Source: an uncultured Clostridia bacterium (GTDB lineage: Bacteria > Bacillota > Clostridia > TANB77 > CAG-508). From it: DNA of 7,941 bases. The notes under the pieces were generated by a model. It saw only the letters and a program-made list of their open reading frames with translations. It did no database searches and was not told the origin of the DNA. A program made the translations under genes and the position numbers. Within the stretch, counting starts at the first letter, position 1, and each line of letters opens with the position of its first letter. Location: the NCBI GenBank assembly GCA_948875265.1, contig CAQRYF010000066.1:1-7941 (forward strand), given 5' to 3'. Positions 1 to 6,879 of the stretch are shown here, piece after piece.

Positions 1-190
1 ATATAAATTAATTCATATAAAATTATCTTTTTATTAAACTTGTAATTTAATATCACATATGATATTTTTACTTCTATCTCCCCTACTTCGTATATTTTTA
101 ATTGTAAAATTTCTTTGTTTTATATTAGCATATATAATTTTTTGTTTGTATTATCAAGGTTTTGTTTAGCTATTTTCTAAAAAATTATAC
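1..190. other. AT-rich non-coding stretch
   Basis: I see no gene here on either strand. The only local structure is an imperfect 16-base palindrome at 50-65 (ATATCA around a short centre, then TGATAT). A purine-rich AGGGGAG on the minus strand near 78-84 is not followed by an open frame. It is probably spacer between the terminator at 191-235 and whatever gene lies to the left of the window. Confidence 0.5.
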
Positions 191-235
191 AAAAAAGAAT
201 CAACATCCTTAATTAAAAATAGTTGATTCTTTTTT
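191..235. terminator. Bidirectional intrinsic terminator
   Basis: A perfect 14-base inverted repeat: left arm 191-204 (AAAAAAGAATCAAC), right arm 222-235 (GTTGATTCTTTTTT), loop of 17 bases. It gives a GAATCAAC/GTTGATTC stem with a T-run on whichever strand is read. It begins 9 bases after the stop codon of the leftward gene at 244-849, so it very likely ends that transcript. It could also end a rightward transcript entering from the left. Confidence 0.85.
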
Positions 236-243
236 TCAATAAA

Positions 244-849
244 CTAGCTTATTACTGCAAAATCGCGAAGGTTTTCTTGTGCTGTTTTCCACTCTTCTGG
301 TGATAAATGCGGTTTTTTACGTGTTACTTGTTCGTATTGATTACAAGATATAACTACAAAACAGTCAGCTGCCGTATTAAAAGTCTCATATCCTTTAGTT
401 ATCCAATTATATCTTTCGATATTACTAGATCCCTCTATTACTTTTTGACAATCACTTGAAATATGTTTACATACACATGGTGTTACACATATATGATCTC
501 CTAAAAGTTTAAAAGACATTATAGGCATATCCTTTTCTATTTCGGAATAGAAATATTTTCCACTTTGTTTAAGAACAAAACCTGGTTTTCCTTCTAATCT
601 GTATTTCTCTAATTCCTTTGAGTTTACTTCTTTAAGTATAAACAACTTATTATTTACATCTTGGTTTTTCAAAAAGTTTCGCTGAATTGCCTTACAATAT
701 ATTGGATCATCATAATCTTTTTCTAATATAACCTGATAAATTTCCTTACCCGTTTTGTAATGTAATTCAAATCCTTCTAAGGTTATTTTCCTTATTTTCC
801 GCTCCTGTGTTTCTTTTTCTCTGTAGAATTTACCTTTCCTTGCCTCCAT
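244..849 (-). CDS. Unrecognised 201-residue protein with a Cys/His cluster
   Basis: I do not recognise this family. The frame is open upstream to an ATG at 942, but that codon lies upstream of the -10 of the promoter found here. The ATG at 849 is preceded by a strong AAGGAGGT (855-862), so I place the start at 849, giving 201 residues. The protein is soluble in appearance, with no signal peptide or membrane segment. Residues 1-30 are highly charged. A compact cluster at 121-134 has spacing C-x3-C-x-C-x-H-x4-C (C121, C125, C127, H129, C134), with further cysteines at 52, 163 and 169; this could bind metal, which is inference only. The C-terminal part is polar (HLSPEEWKTAQENL). Its DNA looks richer in G+C than its neighbours (28-35% in three 60-base blocks I counted, against 12-22% in three blocks elsewhere), which may hint at acquisition. 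It is monocistronic, with its own promoter and terminator. Confidence 0.75.
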   Translation of the reverse strand: MEARKGKFYREKETQERKIRKITLEGFELHYKTGKEIYQVILEKDYDDPIYCKAIQRNFLKNQDVNNKLFILKEVNSKELEKYRLEGKPGFVLKQSGKYFYSEIEKDMPIMSFKLLGDHICVTPCVCKHISSDCQKVIEGSSNIERYNWITKGYETFNTAADCFVVISCNQYEQVTRKKPHLSPEEWKTAQENLRDFAVIS

Positions 850-854
850 GTTGT

Positions 855-862
855 ACCTCCTT
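855..862 (-). promoter_or_regulatory. Strong ribosome binding site that sets the start at 849
   Basis: On the minus strand AAGGAGGT sits 5 bases before the ATG at 849. It is a near-perfect Shine-Dalgarno match and the strongest in the window, and it decides the start of the 201-residue protein against the upstream in-frame ATG at 942. Confidence 0.85.
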
Positions 863-871
863 GTTATTGCT

Positions 872-891
872 GAGATAATAATCCTTATCTC
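872..891 (-). repeat. Inverted repeat in the leader of the small gene
   Basis: Perfect 7-base arms GAGATAA (minus-strand sense) and TTATCTC around a 6-base loop. It lies between the predicted transcription start (about 926) and the ribosome binding site (855-862). It could be a small leader hairpin or a protein binding site. The outer arm is part of a 10-base direct repeat that recurs upstream of the -35. Confidence 0.5.
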
Positions 892-973
892 TATTTTTAA
901 TGTTATTTGGATACAAAAATCTTCCTTATTATATTTTAGCATTTTATGTTAATTTTGTCAAAATTATCTCTAT
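885..973. repeat. 10-base direct repeat flanking the promoter
   Basis: TTATCTCTAT (plus sense) occurs at 885-894 and again at 964-973. One copy lies in the leader and the other starts three bases upstream of the -35 box, so the pair brackets the promoter at 933-961. This arrangement is compatible with a pair of operator half-sites, but a 10-base repeat in AT-rich DNA can also arise by chance. Confidence 0.4.
933..961 (-). promoter_or_regulatory. Sigma-A-type promoter of the small gene
   Basis: Minus-strand TTGACA (956-961, perfect -35), 17-base spacer, TAAAAT (933-938, five of six at the -10). Transcription would start near 926, giving a leader of roughly 75 bases. This is the best promoter match in the window, and it shows the gene need not depend on read-through from pepF. 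Confidence 0.75.
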
Positions 974-1002
974 ATTCAAATGCTATTTATTATAATATTT
1001 TT

Positions 1003-2769
1003 CTAATTTATAAGCCCCTCTAACTCTTTCATTTTATTTTTGTAGAATTTTATCGTATTCTCATATGTTTCTTTACTTTCTAAATCAACATCCACCATTT
1101 TTAATAAATCAATAGATTTTTTACTACATCCTTGTTTTAACATCTCTATATATTTTTGAACAAAGCCTTCTTCATGATTTAATATTTTAGTTGCAATATA
1201 AATAGCTGCAGATACTCCTGTTGCATATTTATATACATAGAAATCACTATAGAAGTGAGGAATTCTAGCCCATTCATATTGTATTTGTTCATCTATTACA
1301 GTTTCTGGACCAAAATATTTCTTGTTTAAATCATAATAAATCTTATTCAAATCTTCAGCAGAAAGCATTTCTCCATTTTCTATCTTTTCATGTACTATTT
1401 TTTCAAACTCTGCAAACATTGCTTGTCTAAAGAATGTTGCTCTAATCATTTCCAATAATTCATAAAGTAATTCTGCTTTTTTCTTTGGATTTTTTTCTTT
1501 TTTAATTTGATAATCACTTAATAATATTTCATTAACAGTAGAAGCAACTTCTGCTACCATAATAGTGTAATCTGCATTAATTATATTTTGATTTTCATTA
1601 GAATAATATGAATGCATACTATGTCCCAATTCGTGAGCAATAGTACTTACATCTCTTTTGCTATTAACAAAATTAGTAAGTACAAAAGGATGTACTCCAT
1701 AAACACCTGAACTATATGCTCCACCTCTTTTATTAGGTTTAGCATATACATCTATCCATCTATTTTCAAATGCTTCTTGCAATTTTCCATTATATTCAGT
1801 TCCTAATATTTTTAAAGCTTCTAAAACTTCTTCTTTTGCTTCTTCAAAAGTAATTTCATCCTTATCAGTTTCACATGGATTTACATACACATCATAAATG
1901 TGTAATTGTTTTAAATCTAATAATTTTCTTTTTAATTCTAAAAATTCATGATTTGTTTTGATATTTTCATCAATAGCTTGGATTAATGAATTATATACTT
2001 TAATACTTGCATCATCATGTTTTACTGCTCTTTCTAAACAAGAAGAATAATTTCTTAATTTTGATGTTATTGAATTTGTTTTTACATTTGCTGTATACAA
2101 TTCAGTAATTGTATTTATATATTCACTATATTTTTTATACATTAAATTAAATGCTTGTTTTCTAACTTCTTGACTTTTACTTTTTAAGTATACAGTATAA
2201 TTACTATCTGTTAATTCTACTTCTTTTCCTTCTTCATCTGTTAATGTTCCAAATTTAAATTCTGCATTAGTTAATATATCAAATGTATTTTCAGAAGCTG
2301 AAAAAATTTCTGAATAATTTGCTAATAGTTCTTCTGACTCTTTACTTAAAGTATGTTTCTTTTCCTCTAATATATCTAAAATATCTCTTTTATAATCTTC
2401 TAACTTGGAATCTTTTATAAATTCTTTTATCTTATTTTCATCTGCATATGTAATTTCAGGAGTTATATATGCAGTAGCTTTATTAAATTCATTTGATAAA
2501 CTTTCTACTTCTTTAAATTTCTTTATTCCTTCTTGATTAGACATATCTAGATGATATATAAACATTCCATAATTGTATATTTTTTCAAAAAGCTGTAAAG
2601 CTTTTTCATAAAGATGATAACATTGATATAATTCTTCAACAGAATCTGTAATTCTTCCTTGCATACTTTCTATTTCTTTTAATAATTTTTGCATATTATC
2701 TTTTGTCTGATTATATTCTGTATCATCTTTAAATAAATCTTTTAAATTCCAATTATATTTTTCTTCCAT
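1003..2769 (-). CDS. pepF: Oligoendopeptidase F (M3 family zinc metallopeptidase)
   Basis: A cytosolic zinc peptidase that cuts short peptides, of the M3B oligoendopeptidase F type. The zinc site is clear: HELGH at residues 379-383 (H379 and H383 as ligands, E380 as catalytic base) and the third ligand E407 in VAEVAS. The C-terminal block ARIPHFYSDFYVYKYATG is typical of the family, its His and Tyr residues being expected to help hold the substrate. The N-terminal half is helical and charged, as expected for the lid over the catalytic channel. The 588-residue length is normal, and there is no signal peptide. The ATG at 2769 is preceded by AAGGA (2781-2785) at 11 bases. It begins 31 bp after the PBP stop, so the two are probably co-transcribed. 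No clear terminator follows its stop; the next leftward gene starts 153 bases further on. The family assignment is firm; the in vivo substrates cannot be read from sequence. Confidence 0.95.
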   Translation of the reverse strand: MEEKYNWNLKDLFKDDTEYNQTKDNMQKLLKEIESMQGRITDSVEELYQCYHLYEKALQLFEKIYNYGMFIYHLDMSNQEGIKKFKEVESLSNEFNKATAYITPEITYADENKIKEFIKDSKLEDYKRDILDILEEKKHTLSKESEELLANYSEIFSASENTFDILTNAEFKFGTLTDEEGKEVELTDSNYTVYLKSKSQEVRKQAFNLMYKKYSEYINTITELYTANVKTNSITSKLRNYSSCLERAVKHDDASIKVYNSLIQAIDENIKTNHEFLELKRKLLDLKQLHIYDVYVNPCETDKDEITFEEAKEEVLEALKILGTEYNGKLQEAFENRWIDVYAKPNKRGGAYSSGVYGVHPFVLTNFVNSKRDVSTIAHELGHSMHSYYSNENQNIINADYTIMVAEVASTVNEILLSDYQIKKEKNPKKKAELLYELLEMIRATFFRQAMFAEFEKIVHEKIENGEMLSAEDLNKIYYDLNKKYFGPETVIDEQIQYEWARIPHFYSDFYVYKYATGVSAAIYIATKILNHEEGFVQKYIEMLKQGCSKKSIDLLKMVDVDLESKETYENTIKFYKNKMKELEGLIN

Positions 2770-2800
2770 ATTATAAAATTTCCTTTCTATTTATATACTT

Positions 2801-3124
2801 TTAATCTGCAGAAGTGTTTGTTGTATTAGTAGTTATATTATTTTCACTTGTAATATTATTATTTGTTACATTATTTGTATTATTCACTGCATTTGTTGTA
2901 TTTGATAATACTTCATTTTTATTTGGTTTTTGAGTGTTTGTATTAGTAGTATTTGTTTTATTATTAGTTATATCATTATCCACAGAAGTATTATTTATAG
3001 TATTTTGATTAACATTTGTATTATTTACCTTTTCTTCTTCTTCCAAAGTTGGTCCCCTATTTTGTGATGGTTGTGATTGATTTACACTATTATTTTTATT
3101 CGAATTATTGCTTATTTCTTTTCC
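2801..3124 (-). repeat. Low-complexity DNA coding the Asn/Thr-rich tail of the PBP
   Basis: The 3' end of the PBP gene is built of degenerate repeats of AAT/AAC and ACT/ACA codons, giving runs such as NNTNNVTNNN and NTTNTNTQ over about 108 residues. A short acidic EEEE stretch occurs within it. Such tails are common at the extracytoplasmic end of Firmicute PBPs and are expected to be disordered. The repeats make the region prone to length change between strains. Confidence 0.75.
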
Positions 3125-5362
3125 TGAATGTTCTGAACAGTTTCCTGGTTCTGTAAACCATAAAAAATATTCTTCATATGTATTAGGACAACCTGTATTT
3201 GCTTTCATTCCAGTCTTTGCACATACAGTTATAGTTTTTATCCCACTTGGCTTTTCAAATCTAGTTCCTTTTAATCCTGAATGAACATTATTCATAACAT
3301 TAGCCCAAATTAGACCAGCAGGATTTTTACCATAATAGTCTATACTTTCATTTTGGTCATATCCAAACCAAGTTACAGCTGTATAATATGTAGTAAATCC
3401 ACATAGCCATCTATCATAATTTTCATCTGTTGTTCCAGTTTTTGCTGCAACATCCATACCAGATATAGAACAATATGTTGCTGTACCGTTTTGTCCTTTT
3501 ACAGGTTGAGTTAACAAGTCTTTTAGTATATATGCAACTTCTTTTGAAAATACTTTCCTTTTTTTCTGTTTTGGTTTAATTAAAGTTTTTCCAGAATTAT
3601 TTTTAATCTCACTATAAAAAGTAGGTTGTATATAAGTACCATCATTAGCAATAGTTGCATATGCTCCAGCCATCTCTAATGGACTAATTCCCTTTTCTAA
3701 TCCTCCTAAAGATAATACTAAGTTATTATCTTCATCAGTTAAAGTAGAAATTCCCATTTTTTCTAAATATTTAATAGATGTTTTAGGTTTTAATTTTTCC
3801 ATAATTTCAACAAACGGGATATTTTGTGAGGATTCTACAGCTCTTCTAACAGTTATATTTCCTAATTGACTACTATAGTCATCTGGAGTAAATCCTTTTT
3901 CAAACTCTTTCATAGTATCATCAAAAATAGAAGAGCCAGTAATCATTCTTTTATCTATAGCTGGTGCCAATACTGCTATAGGCTTAATTGCTGAACCAGT
4001 CTGCCTAATGCTCTGAGTTGCTCTATTTAAAGAACGAGCCTGTGTTTTTTCTCCTAATCCCCCTGTACACGCACTAACAAATCCCGTCTTATGGTCTATA
4101 ATTACCATTGCAGCTTGTGAATTATCTTGACCATTTTTTGATGCTAATCTATATTTACTTTTTTTGAATTCAGCTTCTACTTTGTTTTGTACATTTGAAT
4201 CCTGTGTACTACAAATTGTAAGCCCTGCCATATTTATATAATTATTAGCAAATGTTTCGGAAATATTATATTTTTTCGAAACATTCTTAATTGCTTGAGT
4301 AATAAGCGCATCTGTGTGATATGAATATACTCCATTTCCAGAATTTATTGTCCCTTTTTTAAATTTTAATCCATTATCCACTTTAGCAATAGCATCATCA
4401 TAGCTACTTTGATTAATATATTTTAATTCTAACATTTTTGATAACACTATTTTTGTTCGTTTCTTTATTTTTTCTGTATTATCATTATCATTAAAAGGAT
4501 TATATGTATTAGGTGAATTATTAATTCCAGCTAAAAAAGCAATTTCTTCTAGAGTTAAATCTTTTACTGATTTATTAAAATAATATTGGCTACCCGCTTC
4601 TACACCATATATATTTGGACCAACATAAATAACATTTAAATATGCTTCTAATATTTCATTCTTATCAAGACAAGTTTCTAATTGCCATGCTTTCCACCAT
4701 TCATTTACTTTTCTAGTAATGCTATCAGTTGAATCTCCTGTTAAATTCTTTACTAATTGTTGTGTTATTGTACTTCCACCAAAAGAAGAAGATCCAAAAT
4801 GTATAACATATGAGAAAATGGCAGAACCTGTTCTTTTTATATCAACTCCATGATGTTTATAAAAACGTTCATCCTCAATAGCTACATATGCATTTTTTAA
4901 GTCATTTGGTATTTCATCTAAAGATATTTTTTCTTTCTTTTTTTCACTTCCTAACTTAGCTATCACATTTCCATTAATATCTTTTACAATAGAATTTTCA
5001 TTTATAACCATCTCTTTAGCTAGTGTTTTCCATGTATGAGTAGATATTCCTATAAAGGTTCCCACTCCAATTATTAATAATATAATAATAATTACTATTA
5101 CTCTTTTAATCTTAGATTTTACTTTTGGCTTATCCTTATCTATTTTTTTATTCCAACTACTTTTTTTATGTTTTGCTTTTTTGGTGTTTTTAGCTGCAGC
5201 CTTTTGATTTTCTTCTTTTTCTTTTTTAAAAGCCTTTGGAATAAAATTATCTTCATCATCTATCATTTTATTATTCTTTTTTGTTTTCCTATCTTTTGAC
5301 AATATACTCACTTTCCTTAATCTTGATTTCACTCTAATGTAATAACTCTTATTCGAATGCAT
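2801..5362 (-). CDS. Class A penicillin-binding protein (PBP1A-type, bifunctional)
   Basis: A membrane-anchored peptidoglycan synthase with glycosyltransferase and transpeptidase domains. From the ATG at 5362 (853 residues): a basic cytoplasmic tail of about 87 residues, one membrane helix at 88-107, then a GT51 domain with catalytic E163 in EDERFYKHHG and the GGSTITQQLVKN block. The transpeptidase domain has all three motifs: S457-A-I-K460 (catalytic Ser), S512-Q-N514 and K641-T-G-T644. A three-cysteine segment (CAKTG, GCPNT, GNCSEH) typical of these proteins' C-terminus is followed by an Asn/Thr-rich tail (about 746-853). The start is uncertain: no Shine-Dalgarno precedes the ATG at 5362, while a TTG at 5302 (residue 21) has AAGGAAAG (5311-5318) 8 bases upstream and would give 833 residues. 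Both starts keep every domain. pepF follows after 31 bp. It is comparable to ponA/mrcA products, but orthology is not decided here. Confidence 0.95.
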   Translation of the reverse strand: MHSNKSYYIRVKSRLRKVSILSKDRKTKKNNKMIDDEDNFIPKAFKKEKEENQKAAAKNTKKAKHKKSSWNKKIDKDKPKVKSKIKRVIVIIIILLIIGVGTFIGISTHTWKTLAKEMVINENSIVKDINGNVIAKLGSEKKKEKISLDEIPNDLKNAYVAIEDERFYKHHGVDIKRTGSAIFSYVIHFGSSSFGGSTITQQLVKNLTGDSTDSITRKVNEWWKAWQLETCLDKNEILEAYLNVIYVGPNIYGVEAGSQYYFNKSVKDLTLEEIAFLAGINNSPNTYNPFNDNDNTEKIKKRTKIVLSKMLELKYINQSSYDDAIAKVDNGLKFKKGTINSGNGVYSYHTDALITQAIKNVSKKYNISETFANNYINMAGLTICSTQDSNVQNKVEAEFKKSKYRLASKNGQDNSQAAMVIIDHKTGFVSACTGGLGEKTQARSLNRATQSIRQTGSAIKPIAVLAPAIDKRMITGSSIFDDTMKEFEKGFTPDDYSSQLGNITVRRAVESSQNIPFVEIMEKLKPKTSIKYLEKMGISTLTDEDNNLVLSLGGLEKGISPLEMAGAYATIANDGTYIQPTFYSEIKNNSGKTLIKPKQKKRKVFSKEVAYILKDLLTQPVKGQNGTATYCSISGMDVAAKTGTTDENYDRWLCGFTTYYTAVTWFGYDQNESIDYYGKNPAGLIWANVMNNVHSGLKGTRFEKPSGIKTITVCAKTGMKANTGCPNTYEEYFLWFTEPGNCSEHSGKEISNNSNKNNSVNQSQPSQNRGPTLEEEEKVNNTNVNQNTINNTSVDNDITNNKTNTTNTNTQKPNKNEVLSNTTNAVNNTNNVTNNNITSENNITTNTTNTSAD
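5303..5318 (-). promoter_or_regulatory. Ribosome binding site supporting an alternative TTG start for the PBP
   Basis: On the minus strand AAGGAAAG (5311-5318) stands 8 bases before TTG (5300-5302), in frame with the PBP. The AAGGA core is 11 bases from the TTG, the same distance as in the neighbouring pepF. The ATG at 5362 has only T- and A-rich sequence upstream and no purine block. Confidence 0.5.
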
Positions 5363-5365
5363 TTT

Positions 5366-5392
5366 ATCATAAAAAAGTTAACATATCAACAA
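5366..5392 (-). promoter_or_regulatory. Possible promoter for PBP-pepF
   Basis: Minus-strand TATGAT (5366-5371, five of six at the -10) with TTGTTG (5387-5392) as a weak -35 and a short 15-base spacer. If used, transcription would start at about the ATG at 5362. That codon would then be nearly leaderless, and the TTG at 5302 would have a leader of about 55 bases. The match is weak, and other AT-rich hexamers exist further up the intergenic region. Confidence 0.3.
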
Positions 5393-5470
5393 GGTCACTG
5401 TTATTTATCTTTATATTATTCTTACTTTTTATATTTATAAAACATTGCACAAAATCTTTAACAAATCTGT

Positions 5471-5498
5471 TTTATTTTCAATACTTTTAGTATATAAT
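5471..5498 (+). promoter_or_regulatory. Probable promoter for the GH30-recombinase pair
   Basis: A perfect TATAAT (5493-5498) stands 17 bases before the Shine-Dalgarno block; the -35 is poor (TTTATT at 5471-5476, 16-base spacer). A second TATAAT at 5503-5508 is too near the ribosome binding site to be the main one. A short palindrome, ATACT-TTT-AGTAT (5481-5493), fills most of the spacer and could be an operator. The divergent PBP promoter must lie in the same 166-base region. Confidence 0.45.
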
Positions 5499-5515
5499 TT
5501 ATTATAATAGTATAT

Positions 5516-5520
5516 GGAGG
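5516..5520 (+). promoter_or_regulatory. Ribosome binding site that sets the GH30 start at 5529
   Basis: GGAGG with an 8-base spacer to the ATG at 5529. An in-frame ATG at 5514 overlaps this block and has no site of its own, so it is unlikely to be used. Confidence 0.8.
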
Positions 5521-5528
5521 TTAGTTTA

Positions 5529-6860
5529 ATGAAATTAACAAAAATAGAAACTAACATAAAGAGAAAATTGTATCTACATAAGAGTGATAATGTAAGTTTT
5601 TCGCATAAAAATAATAACTTAGAAAATAATATAGTAAGTGTAAATCCAGACATTTATTTCCAAGATTTAATTGGATTTGGAGGAGCATTTACAGAAAGCA
5701 CATGTTATTCCTTAAATACAGTAAATAAAACTTTATATAATAAAATATTAGATGAATATTTTTCAAAAGATGGCTTAAATTATAATTTATGTAGATTACC
5801 AATTGGTAGCTCTGACTTTTCTTTAAATAGTTACTCATATTCATATAAAAAAGATTTATCAGACTTTTCTATAAAAAGAGATATGAAATATATAATACCA
5901 ACTATAAAAGAAGCTCAAAAGCGAAATACAGATATAGAATTCTTAGCTTCCCCATGGTCCCCTCCCTCTTTTATGAAAAGTACTAATAATTTATATAATG
6001 GTGGTAAATTACTAAAACAATATTACGAAACTTGGGCTAATTATTTAGTTAAATATATAGAAAATTATTTATCAAATAATATAAAAATAAAATATATTAC
6101 TATACAAAATGAACCTAATGCTAGTCAACTTTGGGAATCTTGTACTTATACTGCTGAAGAAGAAGCAAATTTATTAAAGAATTATCTAGTTCCTATATTT
6201 AGAAAAAATAAAATAGATATGAAGTTTCTTATTTGGGATCACAATAAAGATGACATATTAAATAGAACAATTGATACATTAGTTACAAATGGAGCTTTAG
6301 ACTATGCTTCAGGAATTGCCTTTCATTGGTATACAGGAAGTCATTTTGAGAATTTACGTGAAATAAAAAAATTATTTCCAAACAAATTACTAATTCATAC
6401 TGAAGGATGTACTGGATACTCCAATTTTAAAGCTTCAGATGAACTTTTTAACGCTGAAATGTATGCTAGTGAAATAATTGGAGATTTAAATAATGAAACA
6501 AATGGATTCATTGACTGGAATATGGTTTTAGAATATAATGGCGGACCTAACCACAAACATAATTATTGTAATAGCCCTATTATGATAAATAAAAAGCATG
6601 ATAATTATATTAAAACGCCTTCTTTCTATTATATTGGACATTTTAGTAAATACATTAAACCTGGAGCAAAAAGAATTCATTTTAGTACTTTTTCTGATAA
6701 TATTCAAATAACAAGCTTTAAAAATTTAGATAATAGTGTTATTATTATATTATTAAATAAAAATAATTTTAATATTGAATATAATTTATGTTATAAGAAT
6801 TACACTTTTCATGATAATTTAGATAGTCATGCTATTGTAACTTTTATAATAAGTGAATAA
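5529..6860 (+). CDS. Glycoside hydrolase family 30 enzyme (glucosylceramidase/beta-glucanase-like)
   Basis: A 443-residue retaining beta-glycosidase of family GH30, which includes glucosylceramidases, beta-1,6-glucanases and beta-xylosidases. Family landmarks run in order: GFGGAFTES (49-57), SPWSPPSFMK (141-150), IQNEPNAS with the expected acid/base E195, FHWYTG (265-270), HTEGCTG with the expected nucleophile E292, and WNMVLEYNGGP from W330. The last ~75 residues would form the small beta domain that packs on the barrel. Length is full and no catalytic residue is missing. There is no signal peptide or membrane segment, so it should act in the cytosol on an imported or internal glycoside; the substrate cannot be named from sequence. 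The start at 5529 rests on GGAGG at 5516-5520. A recombinase gene follows after 19 bp, probably on the same transcript. The coding DNA is extremely AT-rich (7 of 60 G+C at 6061-6120). Confidence 0.92.
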   Translation: MKLTKIETNIKRKLYLHKSDNVSFSHKNNNLENNIVSVNPDIYFQDLIGFGGAFTESTCYSLNTVNKTLYNKILDEYFSKDGLNYNLCRLPIGSSDFSLNSYSYSYKKDLSDFSIKRDMKYIIPTIKEAQKRNTDIEFLASPWSPPSFMKSTNNLYNGGKLLKQYYETWANYLVKYIENYLSNNIKIKYITIQNEPNASQLWESCTYTAEEEANLLKNYLVPIFRKNKIDMKFLIWDHNKDDILNRTIDTLVTNGALDYASGIAFHWYTGSHFENLREIKKLFPNKLLIHTEGCTGYSNFKASDELFNAEMYASEIIGDLNNETNGFIDWNMVLEYNGGPNHKHNYCNSPIMINKKHDNYIKTPSFYYIGHFSKYIKPGAKRIHFSTFSDNIQITSFKNLDNSVIIILLNKNNFNIEYNLCYKNYTFHDNLDSHAIVTFIISE

Positions 6861-6879
6861 ATAAACGGAGTGTGAAATT

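Noticed and set aside
50..65. 16-base imperfect palindrome
   Set aside because: It is AT-only at its edges, not next to any gene in the window, and of a size expected by chance in DNA this AT-rich.
850..942. N-terminal extension of the small protein to an in-frame ATG at 942
   Set aside because: It would begin upstream of the -10 box at 933-938 and has no good ribosome binding site, while the ATG at 849 has AAGGAGGT at ideal spacing.
927..954. Possible dif-like site (TTATGTTAATT at 944-954 resembles a XerD arm)
   Set aside because: The other arm does not match any XerC arm I know, and the bases are better explained as the spacer and -10 of a promoter.
980..1002. Terminator after pepF
   Set aside because: Only a tiny AT palindrome (ATTATAAT) is present, with no stable stem before a T-run.
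5484..5511. dif-like or att-like core in the AT-rich region before the GH30 gene
   Set aside because: Similarity to Firmicute dif is only general AT-richness. The two TATAAT boxes explain it more simply.
5435..5653. 72-residue minus-strand open frame
   Set aside because: It lies over the GH30 promoter and start, has no ribosome binding site that I can see, and its Phe/Leu-rich product is what AT-rich antisense DNA gives.
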